This document shows positions 6,081-14,086 of a stretch of DNA of 15,704 nt, in pieces. The first letter of the stretch is position 1. Every line of letters begins with the position of its first letter. The translations under genes and the position numbers were made by a program. Source of the DNA: an uncultured Blautia sp. (GTDB taxonomy: Bacteria > Bacillota > Clostridia > Lachnospirales > Lachnospiraceae); the NCBI GenBank assembly GCA_934373235.1, contig CAKROW010000059.1:1-15704 (forward strand), in the 5' to 3' direction. The notes under the pieces are model-generated. The model saw only the letters and a list, made by a program, of their open reading frames with translations, searched no databases and was not told the origin of the DNA.

Positions 6081-7931
6081 TTACTGCGCCTTTACCTTCG
6101 TCCAGAGCTCTGCATATTTCTGCTTGATCTTTGGCTCCTGGTATCCGAAGATCTCATTTTTCGGATTGGAAATGTCCGGTACATAAGCACTGATGCCCTC
6201 ATAGTCCCCATCTCTCATCTCCTCAAATGCACTCTTCACAGTAGAAGTATATCCTACTTCTGAAGTATTGGAAAGAGCATTTTCATCATCCAGCATAAAA
6301 TTAATGAACTCATGGGCAAGATCTGTCTCATTGCAGTCCTTGGTGATGACCATGGCATCGGTCCACACATTGGTTCCCTGATCCGGTGTGAAATAATCCA
6401 GGTTTGGATTTTCACTGATGATATAGGAAGCATCACCGGAATAAACTACTGCCATTGCCTTGTTTCCGGAGATCATGTTATCGATCACATCATCACCTGC
6501 ATAAATTGGATCCATGGTATCTCTCTGTTCAATAAGCCACTGGTATGCATCCTGGATCTCATTAAGCTTCTTGGTATTCATGGAATATCCAAGTGCTTTA
6601 AGAGCGATCATAAAGGAATCTCTCTCTGAATCATACATATAGATATTTCCCTTATATCTGGTATTCTTAAGGATATCCCAGCCTTCTTTCAGATCCTGTG
6701 GATCTACAACTGTCTTATCATAAAGGATTCCCACAGTTCCCCAGAAATACGGACAGGAATAGCGGTTGCCCGGATCATAATCCTTATCCATGGTATCCTC
6801 AATAAGCTTTTTCTTATTGGGGATCTTTTTCCAGTCAATTGCCTGGAGATATTCCTCTTTGATCAGTCTCTCTATCATATAGTCGGACGGAACCAGCACA
6901 TCATAGGATTCGCCGCTTGCCAGCTTGGTGTACATCATCTCATTGGACTCAAAAGTTTCGTATACAATGGTACAGTCATACTCTTTTTCAAACTTGTCGA
7001 GCAGGGACAGATCCATATACTCTCCTGCATTGTATACTCTCAGGATATGGGTTCCGTTGCTTACTATTCCCCATTTGATCATGGCAGCCATCAGTACCAC
7101 AACCAGCACTACTGCCACATTTCGTCTTGTCTGCTGCTTCATTTTGCTGGCTGTGGATGCCTGAAGTCTCGGAAGAAGTACATTCATAAGAACCAGTACC
7201 AGCACAATGACCACGATCACGATCGTTGACAGTGCATTGATGGTAGGGTTGATCCGCTTCGTCATATTATATACGATAATAGAGATATTTTTTACTCCAT
7301 TTCCGGATACAAAATAGGAAATTACAAAATCGTCAAAGGACATGGTAAATGCAAGAAGGGCTCCTGCAAAGATCCCCTCCTTGATCATGGGGATGATAAC
7401 CTTTACCAGTGCCTGATAGGGTGTCGCACCAAGATCCATAGCTGCATTGGCAAGGTTTGGATCAAGGTTCCTTACTTTTGGGTAAACACTTGTGATCACA
7501 TAGGGGGTACAGAACGCAATATGTGCCAGCAGCATGGTTATGTATCCCTTGGTAAGCCCCACTGAGGAAAACAGAAGCATCAGTCCGATAGCTGTTACGA
7601 TCTCCGGATTCAGGATCGGAAAATTGTTTACTGTTAGTACAAATTCCTTCAGAACTTTTCTGGACCTGGAAAGTCCGATAGCTGTCAATGTGCCCAGAAC
7701 AGTGGAGATCACTGTGGCCAGTATCGCTATGGAAACGGACACATACACAGCCTTGCTGATCTCGGCATTGTTGATCAGCTCACCGTACCACCGCAGGGAA
7801 AAGCCTGTGAATCTGGTCAGTGATTTTGAGGAGTTGAATGAAAAGATCATGGTCACAAGGATCGGCAGGTAAAAAAATGCCAGGCACAGCACAATATATA
7901 ATTTAGAAAAAATCTTTTTTCTGTTTTTCAT
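6081..7931 (-). CDS. potC: Fused PotC-type ABC permease and PotD-type polyamine-binding domain
   Basis: One 616-residue protein. Residues 1-255 are a PotC-like permease with six predicted membrane segments and the cytoplasmic coupling loop ANAAMDLGATPYQAL (about 161-175). A basic stretch (MKQQTRR, 264-270) and a seventh hydrophobic segment (about 271-290) follow; they resemble the signal peptide of a once-separate PotD. Residues 296-616 are a complete PotD-like domain, which this topology places outside the cell, tethered to the permease. Binding-pocket positions judged by eye against E. coli PotD: Y37 as Y305, S83 as S349, Y85 as Y351, W255 as W523 and D257 as D525 are kept; W34 is A302, W229 is Y497, E171 is D438 and D168 is S435 (flanked by D434 and E436). 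Polyamine import is therefore plausible. GGAGGAG lies nine bases before the start. The internal ATG at 7142 has no ribosome binding site, so the two halves are probably made only as a fusion. Confidence 0.9.
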   Translation of the reverse strand: MKNRKKIFSKLYIVLCLAFFYLPILVTMIFSFNSSKSLTRFTGFSLRWYGELINNAEISKAVYVSVSIAILATVISTVLGTLTAIGLSRSRKVLKEFVLTVNNFPILNPEIVTAIGLMLLFSSVGLTKGYITMLLAHIAFCTPYVITSVYPKVRNLDPNLANAAMDLGATPYQALVKVIIPMIKEGIFAGALLAFTMSFDDFVISYFVSGNGVKNISIIVYNMTKRINPTINALSTIVIVVIVLVLVLMNVLLPRLQASTASKMKQQTRRNVAVVLVVVLMAAMIKWGIVSNGTHILRVYNAGEYMDLSLLDKFEKEYDCTIVYETFESNEMMYTKLASGESYDVLVPSDYMIERLIKEEYLQAIDWKKIPNKKKLIEDTMDKDYDPGNRYSCPYFWGTVGILYDKTVVDPQDLKEGWDILKNTRYKGNIYMYDSERDSFMIALKALGYSMNTKKLNEIQDAYQWLIEQRDTMDPIYAGDDVIDNMISGNKAMAVVYSGDASYIISENPNLDYFTPDQGTNVWTDAMVITKDCNETDLAHEFINFMLDDENALSNTSEVGYTSTVKSAFEEMRDGDYEGISAYVPDISNPKNEIFGYQEPKIKQKYAELWTKVKAQ

Positions 7932-7946
7932 CTCTCACCTCTCCTC

Positions 7947-8765
7947 CTAGTCGTCCTGTTTGTCCATCTTCTTCATCAGGCTCATAAAGATCAGAATGAT
8001 CACAGCCAGGATCAGGGAAATCGCACTTCCGAAGTTCCAGTCTCCCACTGAGATAAACTGGGACTCGATCAGGTTACCGATAAGCATGTACTGGCCGCCG
8101 CCAAGAAGTTTCGGAATAACGAAGGTTGAGATGGACAGAAGAAATACCATCATAATTCCGTTTACAACTCCCGGAATGGAAAGCTTCCAGGTAACTTTCC
8201 AGAAAGTCTGGAAAGGATCTGCACCCAGATCATTGGCTGCCTCGATCAGGGATTTGTCCATCTTGCTTAGGGATGTATGGATGGGAATGATCATAAATGG
8301 CATAAAGTTGCACACCAGTCCTACAATAACGGAAAAATCCGTATACATCATCGTTACCGGTGAAATTCCCAGAAGCCCCAGCAGATTGTTTATGATCCCG
8401 TTGTCAGACAGCAGGTTCATCCATGCATAGGTACGGAGCAGCATATTGATCCACATGGGAATCGTCACCATAAGGATCAGAAGGCTCTGCACCTTTTCGG
8501 AAAACTTTGAGATCATATATGCCAGAGGATATCCTAGTACCAGGCAGATCACAGTGGTAAGGATCCCCAGGCGGAATGACTTTACGATCACACTTAAATA
8601 AGTGGCCTCAATAAACTTGGCAAAATTTCCCCATGTAAAGGAAAGGGTAAGTACTTCATTTCCGTCCTTTGTAAATGCATAGAGCACAATAAGGACCAGG
8701 GGCACCAGTATCATAATGGAAGCCCAGATAACATATGGTTTTATCAGGTGTTTAAACTGCTTCAT
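7947..8765 (-). CDS. potB: Spermidine/putrescine-type ABC transporter permease, second set
   Basis: Inner-membrane permease of 272 residues with about six transmembrane segments. The ATPase-coupling EAA loop is EAANDLGADPFQTFWKV (about 174-190), followed by PGVVNGIMMVF, as in PotB proteins. Other family landmarks include LGYPLAYMISK, NMLLRTYAW and LLGGGQYMLIGNLI. It would form a heterodimer with the PotC half of the following fusion protein and be driven by the ATPase before it. The ATG overlaps the ATPase stop by one base (TGATG), indicating coupled translation. Its own ribosome binding site is weak (a G run about ten bases upstream), in keeping with such coupling. Confidence 0.92.
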   Translation of the reverse strand: MKQFKHLIKPYVIWASIMILVPLVLIVLYAFTKDGNEVLTLSFTWGNFAKFIEATYLSVIVKSFRLGILTTVICLVLGYPLAYMISKFSEKVQSLLILMVTIPMWINMLLRTYAWMNLLSDNGIINNLLGLLGISPVTMMYTDFSVIVGLVCNFMPFMIIPIHTSLSKMDKSLIEAANDLGADPFQTFWKVTWKLSIPGVVNGIMMVFLLSISTFVIPKLLGGGQYMLIGNLIESQFISVGDWNFGSAISLILAVIILIFMSLMKKMDKQDD

Positions 8766-9811
8766 CAGTATACCCCCATTCTATACATGACATGTATATC
8801 CTCCGGGCCAAATTTCAGGCCTACTTCACGGCCTACCTCGGCATAGTCTGTGGTGTGTACCATATAGGTACGAAGCTCTGTTTCTATAAGGATCTCATAG
8901 TGCACGCCCTTGAACGTAATGTTCCTGACAATTCCCCTGATCTTGGCCTGGTCAGGCTCCACAATATCCAGATCCTCCGGACGGAGAACCACCTCGATCT
9001 CCTCATTATCCTCAAATCCCTTGTCCACACATTCAAACCGGAATCCGTCAAATTCCACAAGATAGTCCCGGATCATATGTCCTTCAATAATATTGGACTC
9101 TCCGATAAAGCCTGCAACAAAACGGTTTTCCGGCTCATTGTAGATGTCTGTGGGACTTCCGATCTGCTGGATCTCGCCGTTATTCATAACAACAACCGTA
9201 TCAGACATGGAAAGTGCTTCCTCCTGGTCATGGGTGACATAGATGAAAGTGATCCCTACCTCTCTCTGGATCTTCTTAAGCTCTACCTGCATGTTTTTTC
9301 GGATTTTTGCATCCAGTGCGCCAAGAGGCTCGTCAAGAAGAAGGACTTTGGGCTCATTTACCAGAGCACGTGCAATGGCAACTCTCTGCTGCTGACCACC
9401 GGAAAGCAGGGTGACATCTCTTTTTTCAAAGCCTTCAAGACCTACCATCTTCAACATTCTTCCAACTTTCTGTTCAATGACAGACTTGTCGACCTTTTTA
9501 AGATTCAGTCCGAATCCGATGTTATCTGCCACATTCAGATGTGGAAAAAGTGCGTATTTCTGGAATACTGTGTTGATCTCCCTTTTATAAGGCGGAAGCT
9601 TGGATATCTCAATGCCGTTAAAAAGCACTTCTCCGCCGCTTGGCTCCTCAAAGCCTGCGATGATCCTTAACGTGGTTGTCTTTCCGCAGCCGCTGGGTCC
9701 CAGAAGCGTAAGGAATTCGTTCTCATGGATATCCAGGTTGATACCCCTCAGAACCTGCTGGTCGTCAAAATTTTTTGTGAGATTTTTAAGCTCGATCAGT
9801 TTATTGCTCAT
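8765..9811 (-). CDS. potA: Spermidine/putrescine-type ABC transporter ATPase, second set
   Basis: Cytoplasmic ATPase of 348 residues that powers the PotB/PotC-type permease pair. Visible motifs in order: Walker A GPSGCGKTT (38-46), Q-loop VFQKYALFP with Q84, signature LSGGQ (136-140), Walker B VLLLDEP with D160 and E161, D-loop GALD, and switch His194 in VTHDQEEA. The C-terminal third (about 240-348) is a TOBE-type regulatory domain, as in PotA. Its start codon lies within the last codons of the preceding PotC-like permease (11-base overlap), and its stop overlaps the next permease start by one base. That ties the two transporter sets into one transcript. Confidence 0.95.
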   Translation of the reverse strand: MSNKLIELKNLTKNFDDQQVLRGINLDIHENEFLTLLGPSGCGKTTTLRIIAGFEEPSGGEVLFNGIEISKLPPYKREINTVFQKYALFPHLNVADNIGFGLNLKKVDKSVIEQKVGRMLKMVGLEGFEKRDVTLLSGGQQQRVAIARALVNEPKVLLLDEPLGALDAKIRKNMQVELKKIQREVGITFIYVTHDQEEALSMSDTVVVMNNGEIQQIGSPTDIYNEPENRFVAGFIGESNIIEGHMIRDYLVEFDGFRFECVDKGFEDNEEIEVVLRPEDLDIVEPDQAKIRGIVRNITFKGVHYEILIETELRTYMVHTTDYAEVGREVGLKFGPEDIHVMYRMGVY

Positions 9812-10595
9812 TTCTTACTTTCCCCTTCCCGCGTTTCCCCGCGATCACATACAAAAACAGTACCAGGATTATCACGGCAAGCATGATGGTACAAAGTGCA
9901 TTGATCTCCGGCGTTACGCCTGTTTTCATTTGTGTGTAAACTTTTATCGGCAGCGTGGACACACGCGGACCTGTCACAAAAATACTGATCACCACATCAT
10001 CCATGGACATGACGAACGCAAGTAAAGAGCCGGATATGACAGCCGGCATCACCAGCGGCAGCGTAATATCAAGGAATGCCCGGAAAGAGCTTGCCCCCAG
10101 ATCCCTTGCCGCCTCTTCAAGTGCAGGATCCATCCCCGCAAGGCGTGCTTTTACTTCCATTAATATATAAGGCACGCAGAAAATTGTGTGTGCAATAAGC
10201 AATGTCAGCATACCGAACTTCAGATTCAGCATATAAAAGAACGCCATCAGCACCATTCCCAGAATGATCTCCGGGATCATCAACGGCAAAATGGAGATAT
10301 ATTCCATCACACCCTTTGTCTTCCAGTGTATCCTGGAAAGTCCCACAGCCCCCAGTGTTCCGATCACAGCAGATACCAGACAGCTTGATACTGCCAGCAC
10401 CAGGCTGTTTTTCAGAGCTTCCATCAAGGCTGCGTCTCTGAAAAGTTCCTGATACCATTTCAGGGAAAAACCTGTAAAGCTTACCGGCAGCCTGGACTCA
10501 TTAAATGAAAATACCACCACCACTGCAACAGGCACATACATAAGAAAAAATATCAGTCCCAGATAGAATCCGGAAAATCTTGAGTTTTTTTTCAT
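9801..10595 (-). CDS. potC: PotC-like ABC transporter permease, first set
   Basis: Permease of 264 residues with six predicted membrane segments. The coupling loop EEAARDLGASSFRAFLDI is followed by PLVMPAVISGSLLAF and MSMDDVVISIFV, a hallmark stretch of PotC/YdcV-type permeases. Unlike its counterpart in the second set it ends normally after a short basic tail (GKRGKGKVRNEQ) and carries no binding domain. GGAGGGG lies about six bases before the ATG. The start overlaps the upstream permease by four bases (ATGA) and the end overlaps the second ATPase by 11 bases. No binding protein is encoded within this first set, so it must borrow one, most simply the stand-alone protein at 5001-6041. Substrate is inferred from family only. 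Confidence 0.92.
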   Translation of the reverse strand: MKKNSRFSGFYLGLIFFLMYVPVAVVVVFSFNESRLPVSFTGFSLKWYQELFRDAALMEALKNSLVLAVSSCLVSAVIGTLGAVGLSRIHWKTKGVMEYISILPLMIPEIILGMVLMAFFYMLNLKFGMLTLLIAHTIFCVPYILMEVKARLAGMDPALEEAARDLGASSFRAFLDITLPLVMPAVISGSLLAFVMSMDDVVISIFVTGPRVSTLPIKVYTQMKTGVTPEINALCTIMLAVIILVLFLYVIAGKRGKGKVRNEQ

Positions 10596-11446
10596 CCGAT
10601 CCCCTCCAGTTCTTTTACATTGGTGATCTTACGGTAAAGAAGGATCATCAGCGTTGTCAGTACCATAAGTACTACTGCCAGTGCTGCTGCAAAAGGCCAG
10701 TTGCTTCCTCTTGTCATCTGTTCCTGGATCAGGCTTCCTACCAGAACAATTTTGTTTCCTCCCAGGATATCCGCAATAAAGAACAGTCCCATGGAGGGGA
10801 TAAACGTGAGGATCACTCCGGATAAAAGTCCCGGCAGGGTAAGTTTAAAGGTCACGGTAAAAAATGCCTGCAGCCTGCCGGCTCCAAGATCTCTGGCAGC
10901 CTCCACCAGGGTCCAGTCCAGCTTCTCAGCGCTGGAATACACAGAAAGTGCCATAAACGGAAGAAGCACATACACCATGCCTATGACGATCGCCGGATAA
11001 CTGTACAGGATCTTCAGAGGTTCCTGTATGATCCCCAGCTTTAACAGGATAAAATTCAGGATGCCTTTTTTCTGAAGGATAATGATCCATCCGTACAGCC
11101 GGATCAGGGAATTTACCCAGAATGGCAGCATAAGAAGCAGCATTGCCACATGCTTCTTTTTTTCCGGAAGACGCGCCATAAAATACCCGAAAGGATATCC
11201 TGTCAGGCAGATGATCAGGGTACTGGTCACTGCCAGCCGGAATGAACCGGTAAATGTCTGTAAATAAACAGGTTCCAGTATTTTTCTGTAGTTTTCCAGG
11301 GTAAAGGCCCAGCTTACGCCGTGGCTTCCGTCTGTGGTGGCAAAGCTTAACGCCAGTACATACAAAAGCGGCCCGGCCACAAAGATCAAAGTAAACAGAT
11401 AAAGCGGCAGGATCATCCACAGGGAGCCTGCTCCTGACTTACGCAT
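10592..11446 (-). CDS. potB: PotB-like ABC transporter permease, first set
   Basis: Permease of 284 residues with about six membrane segments. The N-terminal helix (LPLYLFTLIFVAGPLLYVLALSF region) is followed by an extracellular loop with FTLENYRKI. The EAA coupling loop is EAARDLGAGRLQAFFTV, then KLTLPGLLSGVILTFIPS and ILGGNKIVLVGSLI, all as in PotB. It pairs with the PotC-like protein whose gene overlaps its end by four bases. Its ATG overlaps the ATPase stop by eight bases, and AGAGGA lies five bases upstream. Sequence differences from the second-set PotB are substantial, so the two sets are not a recent tandem duplication. Confidence 0.92.
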   Translation of the reverse strand: MRKSGAGSLWMILPLYLFTLIFVAGPLLYVLALSFATTDGSHGVSWAFTLENYRKILEPVYLQTFTGSFRLAVTSTLIICLTGYPFGYFMARLPEKKKHVAMLLLMLPFWVNSLIRLYGWIIILQKKGILNFILLKLGIIQEPLKILYSYPAIVIGMVYVLLPFMALSVYSSAEKLDWTLVEAARDLGAGRLQAFFTVTFKLTLPGLLSGVILTFIPSMGLFFIADILGGNKIVLVGSLIQEQMTRGSNWPFAAALAVVLMVLTTLMILLYRKITNVKELEGIG

Positions 11447-12545
11447 GGTTTTCCTCTCTTTCTGTCTTTATGTCACAGTCAACAAGGACTGCGTCACTGC
11501 TCTTAAAATGAAAGAAGACTTTTTCCCCAACCTTCACACTGGCATCAATTCCATAGCGACTGGCTATGATCTCCTGGCCCTCCGTTGTTTTCAGAACCAT
11601 GCGAAGCTGACCGCCTGCAAAGCTTTTTTCTGTTACAGTTGCCGGAATACCCTGCTTCGGATCTGTCTCCACCTGAATGTTTTCGCTGCGGACCGCAAAA
11701 GTGATCCGGGAGCCCTCTGCCAGTTTTGCCCGGACACCCTCCGTATCGACTGCTGCCTTGCCTCCGGATGTGGATACCACAAGGCCGGAGCCTTTTATTT
11801 CTTCCACTTTTCCCTTCAGAATATTGGCATTTCCCACAAAGGTTGCCACATAGCTGGTATGCGGGTGGTTATAGATCTCATCCGGAGTTCCTGTCTGTTC
11901 AAACCGTCCCTGGTTCATTACCGCAATGGTGTCGGACATATTGATAGCTTCCTCCTGGTCATGGGTAATATAGACAAAAGTAATTCCAAGCTTTTTCTGA
12001 AGCTTCTTAAGTTCGATCTGCATGGCACGCCTTAACTGCAGATCCAGTGCTCCCAGCGGTTCATCCAGAAGCAGTACCTCCGGACGGTTCACCAGTGCTC
12101 TTGCAATGGCAACTCTCTGCTTCTGTCCGCCGGAAAGCTCGGAAGGCTTTCTTTTTTCGTAGCCGGAAAGCTGCACCAGCTCCAGCATCTCCGTTACACG
12201 CTTCTTTATCTCCGGTTTTGGTACTTTTTTCAGTTTCAGACCGTAGCCGATATTATCTGCCACATTCATATGGGGAAAAAGTGCATAATTCTGGAACACA
12301 GTGTTCACATTCCGTTTATCCGGCTCCAGTGCTGTCACATCCTTCCCATCCAGAAGAACACTGCCTTCATCAGGAGTTTCCAGACCTGAAATGATCCTGA
12401 GTGTTGTGGTCTTCCCACAGCCGGATGAACCTAAGAGTGTGACAAATTCCCCTTTTTTTACTTTCAGGCTGATTCCCTTCAGCACATTCTGCCCTTCCTG
12501 AAAGCTCTTTTTTATATTCCTTAATTCCAATGAAAATTCGGACAT
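11439..12545 (-). CDS. potA: PotA-like ABC transporter ATPase, first set
   Basis: ATPase of 368 residues energising the first permease pair. Motifs: Walker A GSSGCGKTT (39-47), Q-loop VFQNYALFP with Q85, signature LSGGQ (137-141), Walker B VLLLDEP with D161 and E162, D-loop GALD, and H195 in ITHDQEEA. A TOBE-type domain fills about 245-360, with FAVRSENIQV as the typical strand. I chose ATG 12545 because AAGGAGA lies exactly five bases upstream (12551-12557); the frame extends to an ATG at 12566, but that one has no ribosome binding site. It is the first gene of the tightly overlapping eight-gene run, 142 bases after the amidohydrolase stop. The protein ends in EREENHA, and its last codons overlap the permease start. 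Confidence 0.94.
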   Translation of the reverse strand: MSEFSLELRNIKKSFQEGQNVLKGISLKVKKGEFVTLLGSSGCGKTTTLRIISGLETPDEGSVLLDGKDVTALEPDKRNVNTVFQNYALFPHMNVADNIGYGLKLKKVPKPEIKKRVTEMLELVQLSGYEKRKPSELSGGQKQRVAIARALVNRPEVLLLDEPLGALDLQLRRAMQIELKKLQKKLGITFVYITHDQEEAINMSDTIAVMNQGRFEQTGTPDEIYNHPHTSYVATFVGNANILKGKVEEIKGSGLVVSTSGGKAAVDTEGVRAKLAEGSRITFAVRSENIQVETDPKQGIPATVTEKSFAGGQLRMVLKTTEGQEIIASRYGIDASVKVGEKVFFHFKSSDAVLVDCDIKTEREENHA

Positions 12546-12548
12546 TGA

Positions 12549-12687
12549 TCTCTCCTTGTTTTTCATATTTCAATCTTTATAAGTCAGCCGGGTATTGGCA
12601 ATCTGCCCTGCAGTACCTTTTTCAGTTCTATGCGTTTAAATGTGATGATTACATTTACATCCCGGAATACTTATCTGACTTCAGGGC
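12549..12687 (-). other. Spacer between amidohydrolase and transporter operon with an inverted repeat
   Basis: AAATGT (12638-12643) and ACATTT (12651-12656) form an inverted repeat with a seven-base centre, a possible operator. I find no hairpin plus T-run that would stop transcription from the amidohydrolase. I also find no good promoter: TTGCCA (12596-12601) and TATAAA (12576-12581) are only 14 bases apart. Read-through from upstream is therefore the simplest view. Confidence 0.4.
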
Positions 12688-14004
12688 TTATCTCCCTTCG
12701 TTTCCATAGTACTTCGTCTGTATATACCTGCAGTATTCTTCTCCGGTAAAAACGGGCTTAAAATCATTGCAGATCTTTTCAGCTTCCTTCGCCTGGTCTT
12801 TGAGTAGTCTGTAAGTCGTCAGTGCCAGCAGCTTGGCCGGAAGAATGTATGCCTTTTCCTTATCTGTGATCTTAAAGTCTGCTCCATGGAGCTTTCCCTC
12901 AAATCCCGCAAAAGTAAAATTAAGCACAGGAAACAGGTGTGTGAGATCCCCTACATCTGTACATGCATTGTTGAAATCACCGGCTGAGGAGAGACGGTAG
13001 CTGACTCCCAGCTCCTTTGCCACATCCACCATAACGGGATCTGCTGCTCTGTGGATCACCGGCATATAGCCCTGAAGTGGTTCTCTCAGGATTTTTCCTC
13101 CAAAAGCATAAGCTGCACCATCATAGGCACGGTCCATCTTCGCCTGAATAGACTCAATTGCTTCCAGAGACGCCGCCCTGACCTTGGTTTCCACAATTGC
13201 CTCATCCGGAACGCTGTTGATCACATCTCCGGCTTTGCGGATCACATTGTGAAGGCGTACATGATCCTCCTCCCGGAAAGTTTCCCGCATCATATTCATC
13301 ATCTGAATGGCACTTGTGGTAATGCTTAAGGCGTTTATCCCGTCCCAGGGATCAATGGCCGCATGGGCTGCTTTTCCCTGAACAGTCACCCGTTCTGCAC
13401 TGAATCCGTTGCAGGCTGCATTTCCCAGATAAAAGTCTTCCCTGACCGGCATCATATGCACATGTGTGGTCAGTATGATATCAGAATGTTCAAAAGCGCC
13501 CAGCCGAATCAGTTCACTTTTTCCTGAACCAGGAAAAACAATCCCTTCTTTTCTAAGCTGCGCGCGTTTATCTGCATCAATATATTCTTCTGCCGGAACG
13601 GCAAAAAAAGATACGGACCCAGACAGAGAGGAGCGTACCTCTTCATCGGCCAATGCCAATGCTGCGCCAGTCATGGCTGCAAGCTGTGCGTGGTGTCCGC
13701 ATGCATGTGCTGTTCCGTTTACAGGATCAGCCATCGGATGTGCCTTACATCCAATAGCATCCAGTTCTCCTATAATTGTAATGTTTGGTCCATCCTGTTC
13801 CATCCACTCAGCCCGCACTCCGGTACGTGCCAGTCCTCCATGTACACGAAGTCCAAGTTCACGCAAAAAAGCCGCAACGTGTGCGGCTGTTCGCTCCTCA
13901 TAAAACCCAGGCTCCGGATGTCGCTGGATATCCTCGGCAAAGGCTATGATCTCATCCCGGTGTTCATCTATAATATGAAGAATTCTCTCTTCTGTATGAT
14001 CCAT
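12688..14004 (-). CDS. M20-family metal-dependent amidohydrolase / aminoacyl-amide hydrolase
   Basis: Cytoplasmic di-zinc hydrolase that cleaves amide bonds, for example N-acyl amino acids, dipeptides or aminobenzoyl-glutamate-like compounds. At 438 residues it has the two-domain M20 layout. Metal-site motifs: GELDAIG (79-85), HACGHH (100-105) with C102 and H104, PAEEY with E139/E140, HVHM (181-184), and a late His in KLHGADF (H373). The inserted dimerisation domain spans roughly 200-310 and contains GKAAHAAIDPWDGINAL. The Cys in the CGH motif is typical of the amidohydrolase branch (HipO/AbgB-like). A weak extended -10 promoter lies upstream (14040-14048). It sits between xdhC and the transporter operon on the same strand, which suggests it processes the imported compound. 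The exact substrate cannot be told from sequence. Confidence 0.88.
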   Translation of the reverse strand: MDHTEERILHIIDEHRDEIIAFAEDIQRHPEPGFYEERTAAHVAAFLRELGLRVHGGLARTGVRAEWMEQDGPNITIIGELDAIGCKAHPMADPVNGTAHACGHHAQLAAMTGAALALADEEVRSSLSGSVSFFAVPAEEYIDADKRAQLRKEGIVFPGSGKSELIRLGAFEHSDIILTTHVHMMPVREDFYLGNAACNGFSAERVTVQGKAAHAAIDPWDGINALSITTSAIQMMNMMRETFREEDHVRLHNVIRKAGDVINSVPDEAIVETKVRAASLEAIESIQAKMDRAYDGAAYAFGGKILREPLQGYMPVIHRAADPVMVDVAKELGVSYRLSSAGDFNNACTDVGDLTHLFPVLNFTFAGFEGKLHGADFKITDKEKAYILPAKLLALTTYRLLKDQAKEAEKICNDFKPVFTGEEYCRYIQTKYYGNEGR

Positions 14005-14039
14005 GTTCTCTCAACCCCTTTTTTCGCAGGTTAAGCTAT

Positions 14040-14067
14040 ATGATAACATAAAAACACCAGTTTGAAA
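14040..14067 (-). promoter_or_regulatory. Weak extended -10 promoter before the amidohydrolase gene
   Basis: On the minus strand TGTTATCAT (14040-14048) matches an extended -10 element, with a poor -35 box TTTCAA (14062-14067) 16 bases further up. It lies in the 82-base AT-rich gap after xdhC. Transcription from the xdhC promoter could also read through. Confidence 0.3.
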
Positions 14068-14086
14068 ATATAATTTATTAATTTAT

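Noticed and set aside
7140..7142. Internal ATG in the PotC-PotD fusion as a separate PotD start
   Set aside because: No Shine-Dalgarno sequence precedes it and the frame is continuous with the permease, so a fusion is the simpler reading.
8792..9670. 292-codon open frame on the plus strand opposite the second ATPase
   Set aside because: It is antisense to a gene with all ABC ATPase motifs; long antisense frames are common over such genes.
12549..12610. Promoter for the transporter operon from TTGCCA and TATAAA
   Set aside because: The spacing is 14 bases, too short for a normal sigma-70 promoter, and no better pairing was found.
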